Part shown: in pieces, positions 1 through 13,900 of the stretch
Layout of the letters: every line of letters begins with the position of its first letter
Numbering within the stretch: the stretch's first letter is position 1
Assembly: GCA_009760885.1 (NCBI GenBank)
Contig: CM019719.1
Coordinates: forward strand, 24,636,084-24,700,083
Length of the DNA: 64,000 nucleotides
Source of the DNA: Achatina immaculata
Lineage: Eukaryota > Mollusca > Gastropoda > Stylommatophora > Achatinidae
Direction of reading: 5' to 3'
The notes under the pieces: generated by a model
Databases searched by the model: none
What the model was told of the DNA's origin: nothing
The model's input: the letters and a program-made list of their open reading frames with translations, nothing else
Position numbers and translations under genes: made by a program

Positions 1-612
1 CATAGTTGTAAAATGGAATGCAAAACAGTATTTACATGTACTTCCGTGTACTTATTATGTTTCAAAGTATAACTAAATGTATGAAAATTTCATAAATGCA
101 GAGTTTTTTTGAAAAAAAGAAGTAATGTGGTGTTTTTAGACGATGATTGTGCCCAGTTCACCATCGGCTAGATCTAGATATGCACTACTTACCATCTGAG
201 ATGTCTAGATCTACTTGTCGATCTCGTATTGTGATTCTATGTTGCATTCTCGCTAAATTAATGTCTGAAATAACCTTCTACCTACTTCTCCAGTCGTCTA
301 ATATGTCTAAATCTACTTAGGATACATTCAAGAGCAGTGGGGTGGTCACAGGCCATGTTCATACCCCTATCTACATCGTCAAAAATTGAAAAATTTCGAT
401 GTTTCTCTTCCCTTTTCTCACTGGGCATCGCTCGTAACTAAGGACTCTTCCACCATTTTGAAAAGTGTCACTGGAAATGCGAACGAAATATGTACAGTCT
501 AAATGTTACACCGGTTGGTTTTATTGAAACAAATGAATTGTCACTATAACGACTATGGCACACAACTCAGTAATAGGAAATCCGCACTATAGTGACTATG
601 GCACGGGAAGAG
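1..612. mobile_element. piggyBac-like MITE, right part (cut by window edge)
   Basis: Ends with GGCACGGGAAG followed by AGTTAA, the inverse of the left terminus TTAACTCTTCCCGTGCC of the copy at 18021-18702. The interior is similar to that copy: ACTTCTCCAGTC, TAGATCTACTT and the subterminal AGTGACTATGGCAC are recognisable. No coding capacity is visible. TTAA at 613-616 fits piggyBac target preference. Confidence 0.6.
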
Positions 613-616
613 TTAA

Positions 617-745
617 GGTCAGTTCAGTGGGCATAACATCCCTTGATGAGATTGAAAAACTCGCTGAAGACGAGAAATCTTGGCGAATTACCATGCAAGC
701 ACTATGTGACGTTTAACAGCACGGGAAGGATGTAAGATGTAAGAA
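617..745 (+). mobile_element. L1 LINE 3' end fragment
   Basis: Matches the last about 130 bp of the L1 family: a coding remnant of SLDEVEKLAE-like sequence, the stop context GTGACGTTTAAC, then the tail GGAAGGATGTAAGATGTAAG. It lies immediately right of the MITE. Gene B lacks it at the corresponding intron position (about 51800). Confidence 0.7.
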
Positions 746-781
746 GTAGTGAAAGATTTAACATGTGCCAGTGAGTATAAT

Positions 782-1232
782 AAGATTAAAATCAGGATAT
801 TTAAGAGTAATATTCTAAGTGAAAAATCACCAAAACCATAGAAAACAAGCTGAATTCTTTCCAGACTAAATGTTTACGAAGAATTAGAAGAACGTTTTGG
901 CTAAACATCATAAGAAATAACATCTTGTTGACAGAAATGAAGATGAAATCACTGACAGTAATTATTAAGGAAAGACGCTGGCGATGGTTGGAACATGTGC
1001 TCCGGATGACTGACAACTCACTATTAAAAATAGCACTAAGATGGACACCACAGAGGAAGAGAAGTAAGGGTTGACCAAAGAAGACATAGAGAAGAACAAC
1101 AGAGAAGATGTTGAGCAATATAGGGTTCACTTGGGCAAGAGCAGAAAAAAAGGCAAAGGACAAGCGTTTATGGAAAACCCATGTGGAAGTCTCATGTGCC
1201 TTGGGCACTTAAAGTTAAGAGAGAGAGAGTAT
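782..1232 (+). mobile_element. L3 LINE 3' fragment with (GA)n tail
   Basis: Encodes a degraded C-terminal RT-associated segment (RRWRWLEHVLRMTDNS-like, then ARAEKKAKDKRLW-like) ending near a stop and a GAGAGAGAGA tail. Flanked by GTATAAT at 775-781 and 1233-1239. The paralogous intron of gene B keeps the unsplit sequence GCCAGTGTGTATAATCAT, so the insertion postdates the duplication. Confidence 0.75.
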
Positions 1233-1239
1233 GTATAAT

Positions 1240-1966
1240 CATCAGAAGTAAATTTTCAGCAGATGCCATCCCTTTGTAGAGTACCAGGAAATGAGGACGC
1301 TAACATTATAATCAGGAGATAGCAGTTTATATTGCATTCAGATGTCATTGTCATTTTTTACCATGAACAAATGTGATAAAAACACAAAAGAAACAAAACA
1401 TAGTTATCACCTATTGAAAAGATATGGGAACAAGTCATGATATTTTTTTTTAACTAGTGAACATGATATAATCAATTTAGCAAATACATGCATTGAGAAT
1501 TTTCAGTCAACACTCAGCTGCAAGCACTTGTGAACATGCAGCCTCAACTGGAGGGTATGAAACATGAAGAAATATCCACAACTCTGCTGAACAACCCCAG
1601 AACCTGATCTTTACTAACCTCTCTAGGGCCTACATTTGTCTGAAAAAAAAAACAAAGTTACATAAAGATCTTGACAAATTTTTTAAAAAGTCAATATGCA
1701 TCCCTGCATTAATTTTTTAAAAACTTGCCTAGAGAAAGATAGATTTGTAAGAATCCCTAAAGCCAGTTTTTTTTTTACTTCTGTAGACTACAATTTATTT
1801 TTAAGCAAAATTTGTTAAATTTTCTGAGGTTCATTTTATCGTGCCTTATTTCTGAACATATGCCAGTGTTTGTGTTGCCCTAGAGTGTACACAGATGCCA
1901 AATCACAAATTCTCTTTATGATTTAAATGCTTAGTTTTCTTTTTCTTTTACTTATAAATCAAACAG
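1240..1966 (+). other. Gene A intron 12, right part
   Basis: No gene. Colinear with gene B intron sequence from about 52850 to 53635, so it is duplicated intron rather than a separate insertion. Confidence 0.6.
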
Positions 1967-4900
1967 GATCAAGATCCAGGATATTTCAAGGCTCCATTTG
2001 TAGACTACATGCGTTCAGCCTTACAACTTAGATATAGACTATTAGCAGTGCTCTATACAGCTTTTTACAAGGCTCATACTCAAGGCTTACCCATTGTTAG
2101 GCCTCTTCTTTTCTTGTGAGTAGACTGCCATTTGTAATTCAGTTTGAAAATGTGCTTTGGTCTTAGGTTGTTATGTAGTTATTTTCTAATTTTTCGTTTG
2201 AAGGTAAATATGACGTATTACATACTGATTTTGTCTTTGATTTCTAAATATCCCTGAAAAAAATGTAAGGATGCTTCAATTCAAGTGCTGTGCCGCGTGG
2301 CATAAGCGATCATTTCTCTCCACAACTCCCTGACTTTAGACTTGATTATGAGATCCACCGGTGACTTTCTTCCTAGCCACACTGACAGCCCATCCAGTAA
2401 CTTCTCTCTCTGTCTTCCTCTGTCTCTTCTTCCCTCAATTTTTCCAGTTGCCACAATGTGTTCCAATTTTCCTCTTCTCAGTAAATGTCCTACAAATCTC
2501 GCTTGTCTGCCTCTGATCTTTGCTGTAATTTGCCTTTTAACTCCAGCCTCTCTTAAGGCTTCTTCGTTGGTTTTCTTAACTGTCCATGGTACCTTCAACA
2601 TCCTTCTTATGAACCACATTTCCATGGCCTCCATTTCTCACTGTACTCTCTTATTCATAGACCATGCTTCACATCCATAAAACAAAATTGGCTTATTGTA
2701 ACATTTAAGCTCTCAGAATTTTGTTTCCATTGATATGGATCTGTTGCACAAGATGTTTCTCATTTTCTGAAATGCTGATTGGCCTTAAGGATGCTTACTA
2801 GAATGTAATAGAATGAGCGTTCAGTTTTACTATTAAAGTTTGAAAATACTTAATGTTTATCTACATGAAACTCATTTGGTACTCACATACTTAATAGTAA
2901 CATGACTGATTAGAGGTTTGCTTCAAATTTATGACACATAAATGATTTATATAAATGACAGTTTAAATGGTGATCACAAAAATTTAGTTACCCAGCTTAG
3001 CTGCTAAAAGAAACTGGTTATTTATTTATAGAGTTGTCAGTGTTCAGCATACAGTGTGTTATGAAGAAACAAATAAGTCAGATTAGCAGAGGACTGGATT
3101 TCAAAGAGAGAAATAAGTCAGATTAGCAGAGGACTGGATTTCAAAGAGAGAAATAAGTCAGATTAGCAGAGGACTGGATTTCAAAGAGAGAAATAAGTCA
3201 GATTAGCAGAGGACTGGATTTCAAGGAGAGAAATAAGACAGGACAGATACAGAGGCATATAGTGAAAAACCTGTCTGACAGAAGTCCAAAGTGCAAGAAA
3301 GATAATATAGGAAATAGAGGTTCACAGTTCAGACTAAAATTTGTTTGTCTCTGCCTTGTGTACCTCTGGATGCAACAAGAAATGATTATCATCAGGTTCA
3401 AGTAATGTTAGTTGTTTCTCTAGAAATGTTTGTTTTTCCTTTTTTTTTTTTTTTTGAAAGATACCCAGGCACAGAAGCTATAGACAAACAGTTCATGTGG
3501 AATGATCACCTCCTTGTGTCTCCAGTTTTAGATCAGGTAATCTGTTTTGCTACAGAACATAAAAGCATATTATAAACATATTTTGTTCAAAGGTATATGC
3601 CATTATCATTAATTTACTATGAGATGCATGTGTTTAATTCAAATTGGCATCTGAATTTATAAACAAAGATTTATATTTGTACAAAGATGAGCACAATCTG
3701 TGAAATCTGTTGATGACTGACAAATAACTTCATTATGTTTCTTAGTGACCATTTTAGAGGGGTTTTTTTCCACAAGATTCTTGATTATAAGATGTTATAA
3801 TGATTTGAGAGACATCTGTTGATGTAGATTTAAAATATTAAAATATCCCAACATCGTTTGTTTCATCATAGGGAGCCACATCTGTACAAGCTTTTATCCC
3901 AAATGATGTGTGGTATGACTTCTACACCGGGGCTGAGTTGACACAGAAAGGGCAGACCGTACAGCTGAATGCTCCCATTGACCACATAAATCTCCATGTC
4001 CGTGGGGGGTCTGTTCTACCGCTCCTGCCCGCTACACAACGCACAGATCTTTCGTGAGTAGTCCTGAAGAGAGAAGTGTTGTTATTTACTGTGCTTAGAT
4101 TAATGTCTGTTTGTTGTGTGAGAATGATAATATTTTTTTCTTTATATCTTTTTCCAATTTTGCCAAGTGAAACTTACCATAGAATTTAATTTATTTGCAG
4201 CTTCATTTGCATAATTCATTTTATTAAATGTTAGTGTTTTGATCTGAGTTTGCCATACTTCATATCCTTACCAAGTCATAGTTCATTCATTTATGAATAA
4301 GAGTAATGGAACAGCCATTCCCTGTAGGGTTAAATTCGTGGCTGGTCATGAACTCATTTGATTTCTTTTCATAAATGCAGGAAGGAGGCGTAGATATCGA
4401 TTTTAATGTAAAAAATCATAGGAGAAAGCTTTACTGTAGTAATGAAACAAACGGAAATGATACTCCATTATCATTTTTATCACACAATATTCATTCATTC
4501 ATTCCTTTGCATGTCCCTTGTGGAACTTTGCCTCCCAAACAGCACTCCTGTAGGCCACTAGGTTGTGAGCAAGATGGCCTGCTGCTGCTGCATCCATTTC
4601 CAGATCATCAACGATGTCTTGCAGCCATCTTCGTTTCGGTCTTCCTCTTTTTCTTTTTCCCATTATGTATCCTTCCAATACGGTCTTCTCTAAATTATCA
4701 TGACGTTTAATGTGTCCAAAATATTTAAGTTTTCTCTCTTTAATCCTCTTTACTAGCCAGCCCTCTTCAATATTAAGCTCTTGTAGTATAGATATATTTG
4801 TTCTTTTTTGTGTCCACGATATTTGGAGAACTCTTCTATAGCATTTACATTCAAAGGCATTTATGTGTTTCTCAGCTGTTTTGTTAAGTGTCCAGGTCTC

Positions 4901-7900
4901 ACAGGCATATGTTGCGATGGGAAAGATGCATGCCCTTAAAAATCTTATTTTTGTGGTTCTGTCTGCTCCTCTCCACAGATTCTTTATTTGTTTTACTTTC
5001 TGAAGAGCAATAAATGTCCTCCTTTTAATTTCCCTCATTGTATCTCCATTATTAGTTAGTAGTGATCCAAGATATTCAAAACTCTCCACTTCTTCCAGTT
5101 TTTCCTCATTGATACACATTTCAGTTGCCTTGTTTGTTTTGTCAGTTGTCATCACTTTAGTTTTCTTTGCATTAAGATAGAGGTTCTGCTCTTCGCTGTT
5201 CTTGCGGACTGACATAATTAGTTTTTCCATTCCTTCTTGTGTTGTGGACAGCAATACTGTGTCATCAGCATATCTAATCTCTGGTATTTCATAACCTCCA
5301 ACTGTTATGGCATCGTAATATTCTTTGTCTACATCTTCTCTAACATTCCTCATTATATTTTCAGTATACAAGTTAAATAAGTAGGGTGACAATATGCACC
5401 CCTGACGGACCCCTTGTTTTATGTCAAACCAAGTTGTTGTTTCACCATTTATTCTTACTGCTGCTTGTTGGTCTAGATACAGCAGTCTCACACAATAACA
5501 GTAACAATATATAAACAAATGGAAAGAAGGAGACAATTGATGCCAGAAGATGCAGATAAAAAAAGTACAGAAGAAGAAATTTTGCTTATTAGATTCTGCA
5601 GAAAAGTGTTAAAACAAGAACAGATGAAGGTGATATAGATACTACAGAATTATAATTGTAAATGTGACTTATCTTAAATGTCTTAGTAAATATCTTTGTC
5701 ACAGTGAGCTCTGTGTTTGTGCTGACAATAGTTAAAAGAGAATTTGTCCATCCTCAGAATCATGTGACAGTTTTTGTACATCAGTGTTGTTTGTGTAATT
5801 GCATAATGTGTGTTTGTGTAACTTGTTGCTGATGTTGTTTTATCATCCTGCAACTATGAGCAGCCACTGTGGTGAACGTGTTGAAACACAAGCAATGTTT
5901 TGGATGGAGAGTGATTTATGTAGCTAACTTGCATACTCAGAGTGGAGCAGAAAAGTGGAGAAGGGTATCCAGTGCTTCTTTCGCAGACTCAACCACCAGT
6001 GAGGACTCGTATAATTGAACCCCATTTGCTAGGGTGACCCTCATACTGGAAAAGTGGGGCAGTCTTGATCAGTTATGGTTCACCAGCCCAGAGCCAGCAG
6101 TCAGCTATGGGTCACTGGATAGATTTTCATGCTGCATCTTTGCTAACTTGTAAGTATGTGATAATGCACTTTGTATCTTGTCTGTGTGAAAATCTTCTCA
6201 TCACAGGCGTCAAGAGAAGTTCCAGCTTATTGTTGCTGTAGGTGCTGATGGCAGTGCTAATGGTGAGCTCTTCTGGGATGATGGTGAAAGCATTGGTGAG
6301 TAAAAAACTTCATGAAAATATAACCACAGAACAGTATAGAGAGACATCAATATCTTTGGATGCTGATTGGTAAAGTGGTCATGTCCAGCATGCCCTTTGG
6401 TTTCTTGTTGAGTAGTGATAAATTTTTCCAATTCTCACTGTCTCCAGCCAAAATGTGTGGTATCCCATCAATGTTGCATACTGTCCATGAATTCATATCT
6501 TTAAAATTTTAGATGTCTTTCTCATTGTAAGTGAATGACATTTTGAGTTGGTCATATTTTTCATATGGAGACAGCACAGAGGACATCAACAGTAGACTTA
6601 CTAGAGCAAACCAGGCTTTTGCAGTGCTGCAGACTATATGGAAATTAAAAAAAACTAAGCATAAATATGAAAATCAGGATATTTAAGAGTAATGTTCTAA
6701 GTGTACTACTCTATGGAAGTGAATGCTGGAAAATCACCAAAACCATAGAAAACAAGTTGAATTCTTTCCAGACTAAATGTTTACGAAGAATTAGGAAAAT
6801 ATTCTGGCCAAACACCATAAGAAATAACATCTTATTGGCAGAAATGCAGATGAAGCCACTGACAACAATTATTGAAGAAAGACGCTGGCGATGGTTGGGA
6901 CATGTGCTCCGATTGACTGACAACTCGCTACCAAAAATAACACTAAGATGGACACCACAGGGGAACAGAAGTAAGGGTAGACCAAAAGAGACATGGAGAA
7001 GAACAACAGAAAGGATGTTGAGCAATAGAGGGCTGACCTGGGCAAGAGCAGAAAAAAAGGCGAAGGACAGGCATTTGTGGAAAACCCTTGCGGAAGCCCC
7101 ATGTGCCCTGGGCACTTAAGGTTCAGAGAGAGAGAGAGATATTGCTCTTTCATTTATAATCTTTGTATAATAAATTCAGTGGCTTCTTCTTAGAAATTTA
7201 TGATAAATCTAGTCATTCAATCTTTTCGGGGCACTGAAGGCTATATTCATCCTTAATGAGAGAGGATCAGTGACTCATAGGTGACTTCTACTGTTGTGGC
7301 TGGCAAACAATAGCTGAGCAAGATTCTTCTATCTCCCAGTGGTGCCCCATGGTAACAGATAGTAGTTGGGTTGAGCGAATAGGGATTGAATGGGGAGGCA
7401 GAATCCTGACCTAAAAAATAAGCCAGGCCAGAGATGGATGTGTTGGGTTAAAAAAAGGCATGGATATAATAGTACGGTCAGTAGCTCTGTTATACCTTGG
7501 AGCTCCTAGGGAATATGATGCTAGTATCCACATTTTCCTTATCCTATCAGCACACGGAGTGGGCATTATTATGTCAAATGTAGCTGCAAAGAGCCTTGTA
7601 GAATGGGAACCGGTGAACAGTCGTATAATAAGAGCACGATACAACCTACGACATGGAAGAATGACAGTAATACAGTGTTATGCACCCACGAATGATGCAG
7701 ATGATGATGTGAAAGACGACTTCTATCACCAACTACAACAAATCATCAACAAAGTCCCTAAACACGACATCCTAATTGCTATGGGGGACTTCAATGCTAA
7801 GGTAGGGAAGGATAATACCGACGTTGAAAAAGTGATGGGAAAAGAAGGAATTGACATGGTTAGTCAGAATGGAGAAAGATTAATTGAAATATGTCTAACA

Positions 7901-10900
7901 GAGGGCATGGTCATTGGAGGCACAATATTCCCACACAAAGAGATACATAAAACAACGTGGATATCTCCAGATGATAGAACTAGAAACCAGATAGATCATT
8001 TTTGTATTAGAAAGCAATACAGAACATCTCTCATGGATGTAAGGGCTTATAGGGGTGCAGATGTCAACAGTGATCACAACCTGTGCATAGGGAAAATAAA
8101 ACTAAAATTGAAAAGTCAACACAAGAAATCAGTACACAGAAAGATAAACAGCCACAGCCTACAAGAAGAAAATACTAGCATTAATTTCAATCAGGAACTT
8201 GCCAATCATTCCAAAACACCCAGTGAAGTTGAGGAGATAGGTCTAGATGAGTTAAGGAATTCTTACAGCACAGCCATAATCACAGCAGCAAAAGTAAGCG
8301 CTGGAATGGAAAACCCAAATAGAAAAGCATGGATATCAGATAAAACATGGAAGTATATACATGAAAGACGAGCAGTCAAATTAGACATGTTGAATGCAAA
8401 AGCAGATCATGAAAGAGATTCGGCAAAAGCAAAATACAAAGACATAGACAAGAAAGTAAAAAGTTCAACTAGAAGGGATAAAAGAGAATACATAGACAAT
8501 ATGGCGAAAGAGGCAGAAAAAGCAGCAAAAACAGGAGACAGCAAAACTTTATATAACATACAAAAGAGACTAACAGGTACTATTACATCTAAAGAAAGAC
8601 CAATCCTTAGCAAAACTGGAACACTATTAACATCAAATAAAGACCAAAAGCAAAGATGGGCTGAACACTTCCAAGAAATACTCAATCGACCACACCCAAA
8701 AGAATTGTTAAACCTTGAAACCAACTTACCAGCCCCACAGCTAAATGTCAATCTAGATGAAATTAAATTGCATGAAATTGAAACAGCAGTGAATTTAATG
8801 GCTAACAACAAAGCTGCATGTGAAGATGAAATAACAGCCGAGATGCTAAAAGCTATCAATAGTGACAACATGAGACAACTACAGAGAATGTTTAACAAGA
8901 TTTGGAAAGAAGAAAAGGTCCCTTCTAATTGGAAGAAAGGAATCATTGTTAAAATACCAAAAAAGGGCAACCTTAGTGACTGTAACAACTGGAGAGGAGT
9001 AACCTTAATATCAGTTGTGTCAAAAGTATTTTGCAAGGTCATTTTGAATAGACTCAAAGATTGGATACTGCAATGAGAGAAGAACAAGCAGGATTTAGAA
9101 AAGGGAGAAGCTGTCTTGACCAGATCTTTACTCTCAGAATAATACTTGAAGAACATATTGAAAAGCAGAAACCATTAATACTGAACTTCATAGATTTTAA
9201 AAAGGCATTTGATACCATACACAGAGATTCATTATGGAGAATTTTATGTCTATATGGAATACCATCTAAAATTGTCAACATCATTAAGGACTTATACAGT
9301 GGGTATGGTTGTGCAGTCAAGACAGAAGAAGGGATGAGTGAATGGTTCCAGATTGAAACAGGTGTGAAACAAGGATGTATACTGTCTCCTTTACTTTTTG
9401 GGATTACAATAGGCTTCATAATGAAAAAATGCTGCACAGGTAACACAGGTATTGACAGGGTACATGGGACCCAACTAGAAGATCTTGATTTTGCTGATGA
9501 CATAACTCTTATCAGTAATAATGTGAATTTCATGCAAGAAAAAAACAGATAGCCTGTCGTCACTGGCTAGCAAAATAGGACTTGAAATTAACAAGGACAA
9601 AACAAAAATAATGAAAATTCCTCTCAATCAAAATGGAAAAATACACATAGAAGGGACAGGTATTGAAGAAGTCAATCAATTTGCATACCTTGGCAGCTAC
9701 ATAGACCAGGATGGTGACACTAGAAAGGAAGTTAGGATCAGAATTGCAAAAGCAGCATCAATCTTCAAGAATCTTGAGAACATATGGAATTCAAAAGTTA
9801 TAAGCACAAAAACCAAGTTAAGACTATTCAATTCAAATGTAATATCCACCCTCATTTATGCATGCGAAAGCTGGAAAACAACTAAAGAAATAGACAAGAA
9901 ATTAGACTCTTTTGAAAACAAATGCCTAAGGAAAATACTCGGCATCAAGTGGAATGAATTCAAGAACAATGCAGAGATAAGACAGATGACTGAACAACAA
10001 CCAGTCTCATGGGTGATCAGGAAAAGGAGATGGGCATATGTTGGTCACTTGATGAGAAGAAATGATCAGAGAATCCCAAAACAAGCTGTCAAGTGGAACA
10101 CAACAGGCCGAAGAAAAAGAGGCAGACCGTGTGAAACTCTGAAGAGGACATTATTAAGAGAGGCCAAATTAACAAGCATAAAATCCTTTGATGAGGTTGA
10201 AAGACTCGCCGAAGACAGGAAAAATTGGCGAACTACTTTGCGAGCCCTATGTGACGTTTAACGGAGGGTGATGTCATTAGCATCACGCCTGACTGCCTCA
10301 CTTCCCCCAGCTCCAGAAGAAGTCAAGTACCCATTTCTACAGCTGGGTGACTGGGGCATCAGATTCAAACCATCAGCCTTTCCATGAGAGACTAGTGCGC
10401 TAACTACTTTACCACTCAGGCATCCACAGTTATAGTAATAAAATCTAAGTCCTATATCATTTGCATGCCGTAGGGATAATCTGTGATCTATAATCAGAGA
10501 CTAACATCCCCACACTCTGGGCATTCCCATGTGTGCTCCACCTTCCATTCCAGCACCCACTCAAGTGTGCACCTGCTGATGGAGCCAGTCACACACTGGT
10601 TGTGGATGTGTGCTAGCTGCTTTGTACAGAAAAATACAATAATTAGTGTATAGGTATACAACTATATGCAGGAAACTCTCTACCGTAGAGAGCGGAACAA
10701 CAACACAACTCCTTCAGATCATCAGAGGAAGTACCCCCCCTCAGACAAGTGTTTCAGCCCTTTAAACTCCTGAAACTCTAAGGGGGGTGGGCCCCTCTGG
10801 GTCATGACTCCCAGAGGTCTTGTGAGTTGTTGCTTTTTTTTCCCCCCGGTCCCGGGATGGAACCCATGATCTTTCAGTTGCCACTGCACTTTTTGAAGTG

Positions 10901-13900
10901 CATCTTTAGCGATCCAGCCACGGAGGACTGGTATTGGTTGTGGCAAATGAAATTACTTATGTTCCCAATGCTTGTTTCGCATACTTCACAGCCAGCATGA
11001 GCTTTTCTGCTGTTTCTGAAAGGCTTCTCAATGCCCTTGCTCTTGCTTGTCCCTTTATGCCCAGTTACTTACATAGGTCATATGCTGATGTTGCTACGAA
11101 TCCTCTTGCTCCCACTTCTACACCTATCACTTTTGCCCTGATTCCTGCCCCCTGCCTCAGTTGCTTGACCAGATCATTGTACTTCTCCAATTTGAATAAA
11201 TGCTGTTCCTCTATTCTAGTTTCGTATGGGACCATAAGCTCGATCATTATTAATTCCTGTTTTTCTGTGGAGTACACTACAATGTCCGGTCGCATTCCTG
11301 TGTTCTTGATGGCAGTTGGGTATTCTTTTCTTCCTGGAAGGTCCGCTATCACATCCCAGTCATTTAAACCATCTAGCAGTGATGGTAAGGGAATGTCCCT
11401 GATTTCAATATTTGATGTCGTACCAGCACCTATGAAATATTTAGGTGGGACAACTATACACAAAGCACTGCAGTAAAGCTGTGATACCAAAATGTATAAA
11501 CTAGGAAAAAAGTAGGAACAGCTTATTATTTGATAACACACTTGTGATATTTCGGCGAGCCTTTGTCAAACAAAAACAAACAGGACGAAGAATCAGAGAG
11601 AGGAGACAAAGTACAGATTCACATTAATTTGATGTTAACAAAACAATAAAAAATGAAATAAATTAAAGAAAAATGGCAAATGACTTATCTCAGCATCTGG
11701 AACAGCACAGAACCAAAATCACCTGTATGTAGGTGAATGCATTAACCACTACACCACCACAGCACCTAAATTATAGTAGCCTGGCTGTAAATGGTTCAGG
11801 TTCAGTTCAGTTTCGGCATCACAGCAAAAGAGAATACCCTGTAATTGTTCTTCTGCATGTGCCAGTGACATCTCCTGGAATACACAAGAACCGGCCCACA
11901 TCATGCACAATGATGAAAAGTGATCCATTCACAATGAATGCATACATCTCTGCAAATGTCCTCAGTAGGGAAGCATTCACAGGCAGCACTAAGCAGCCTT
12001 CCAAAGAACATAGTGGAATGCATCAGCCATGTTTATCAATGACCAGTCACTGGCGGGGAAATCCATGCGTCGCTGAAAGTCACAGCTCACAGTGATACCC
12101 TGAGTAGTTAGGGTGCCAGACTGGACTCCCAACCCACAACACAATGAAACTGGCACAGACAAAGCGCAGAAAAAGATAAAAAAAATAAAGGCACAATCAT
12201 CAGCATTCACATTCACCCAACTGCCATGTTGGAACCGGAAGTGGGTATAAATGGCGGTACAATGAAACAAATGTGAAAACAAACTGGCAAAGCAGCTGGA
12301 CAGACTGTTCACCTTTTTTTTTCAACAGTAGTTTTTTTTTCTACGGAAATTTAAAACAATTCACAGCAATGTGTCAAGCAAAAATATGCTAACAAAAATA
12401 GGGTAATATAAAAAAAACAATTTATAATATGTTAAACAACACTCAGTGCATTTAATTGCTGTAATGTATATGAGCTATGAAGACACACATAAAATATGAT
12501 AATACATATTTTATACACTGTGCATCTGGCCATATATCTGTATCCTTATTTGTTTGTATTTTTTTTTTCACAGACAGCATAACAGGAAATCAGTATTCTG
12601 ACATTCTCTTCAGTCTGACAAATTCTGTGAGTACTTGGTGAAAGTAGCATGAAATCCTAGTTGCTGACTGTTCTGTGTATTTTGTTTATTCATTTGTTTA
12701 CTAATAAATGTGAGTAATTGAGAACTTGGTTCATCTAGAAAAATGATACTGTTTTGGTGACAGATTACAAAATATAAGTATTTATTGTGTATGAATACAG
12801 TTAACTTGGTGGACTACTTTGAGAGTCCTATGTGATGTTTAACGGCACAGGAAGGATATAAGATAAGATGAATACAGTTAAATGATGGTGCTAAATGAGC
12901 TTAAAATTGATAATAGCTGATGGACTTTACAAGTTCAAAAGAAAAAAAAATCTTTTTAGCATTCAGAAGCTTATCTCACACATAAGCAAATACAAGCATG
13001 AAAAATCTGCTGTGAAGCATGTTAAGTACAGTGAATAAATTAAAACAGTCAAAATGGACATATGACCTGGTCTTTTTCTAGCAAGCACAATATAGAAGTG
13101 AGGCAGGGTATTGGTTGATTGTGGTTTACCAGATGTAAAACAGATGTCTTGTTCACCTGCTCTATGCATTTAAAAACCACATTTCTGTTATATTTTTCAC
13201 TATCACTTGATATTTATCACTAGTGTAGTTCACATTGATAAATTTCCTGTAATCTCCTTAAAATCTCAGAACAAGCTGGTGACTACTGTCTCCAAGAAAG
13301 GTTACAGCCCCCCTCAAGGTGTAAAACTTGGATCTGTCACATTCTATGGCATTAAACAAGCCCCTGGTGGAGTGACTGTAAATGGAAAGGCAGCCACTTT
13401 TAACTATGATACAAATTTAAAGGTAAATGAGCTCTTGTTTTTTTTTTTAGTTACATATTTGTTCTTCAAGAGTATCTTCTTCTTCAGCTTTCTAAGCCAT
13501 TAAGGCTCATTGCTGCAGATAAAGTTCACCTCCATTCCTCTCTATTCCTAATCTTCTCTCTCTAGTTAGTGACACCAATTTCTTTTATAATCCTCTTTTA
13601 TGTTGTCTTTCCATTTCTGTCTTTGTCTACCCCTTGGTCTTGTTTCCCATATCTCTTAAACATACATCATTTTAATTCTTCAAGAGTATATGTAACTAAA
13701 ATATGAAAAATTAGGCCAGATTTTAAAAATATATTGATTCTCAAGTACTGAAAAGCAAATGATAGAAATTTTTAAAACAACTCATGCTGCCTGCAGTGAT
13801 GTGTTCAGTGTCATTACTGGCGGCTTTTCATTCCTTAGCCTCAGAGTCATATACCCATTTATACAGCAGGGGTTGACTGAGGCTCCTCAAGAGAGATTTT

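Noticed and set aside
4375..4710. Plus-strand ORF with MHVPCGTLPPKQHS-type peptide (also at 24338-24541 minus and 29285-29470 plus)
   Set aside because: Antisense of the L2 C-terminus.
5488..5536. N-terminal part of the 345-codon minus-strand RT ORF
   Set aside because: Lies outside the 10-bp target duplication and is host intron that happens to be open.
6711..7153. Minus-strand ORFs opposite the L3 LINE (also plus-strand 16480-16800 and minus 801-1208)
   Set aside because: Antisense shadows of L3 coding sequence; they recur wherever L3 occurs.
7460..7558. N-terminal extension of the 538-codon L1 ORF
   Set aside because: This part is SINE and host intron sequence; L1 homology begins at about 7559, as shown by the copy at 47700.
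8407..9563. 249- and 169-codon minus-strand ORFs
   Set aside because: Antisense of L1 RT; A-rich sense strands leave the antisense open by chance.
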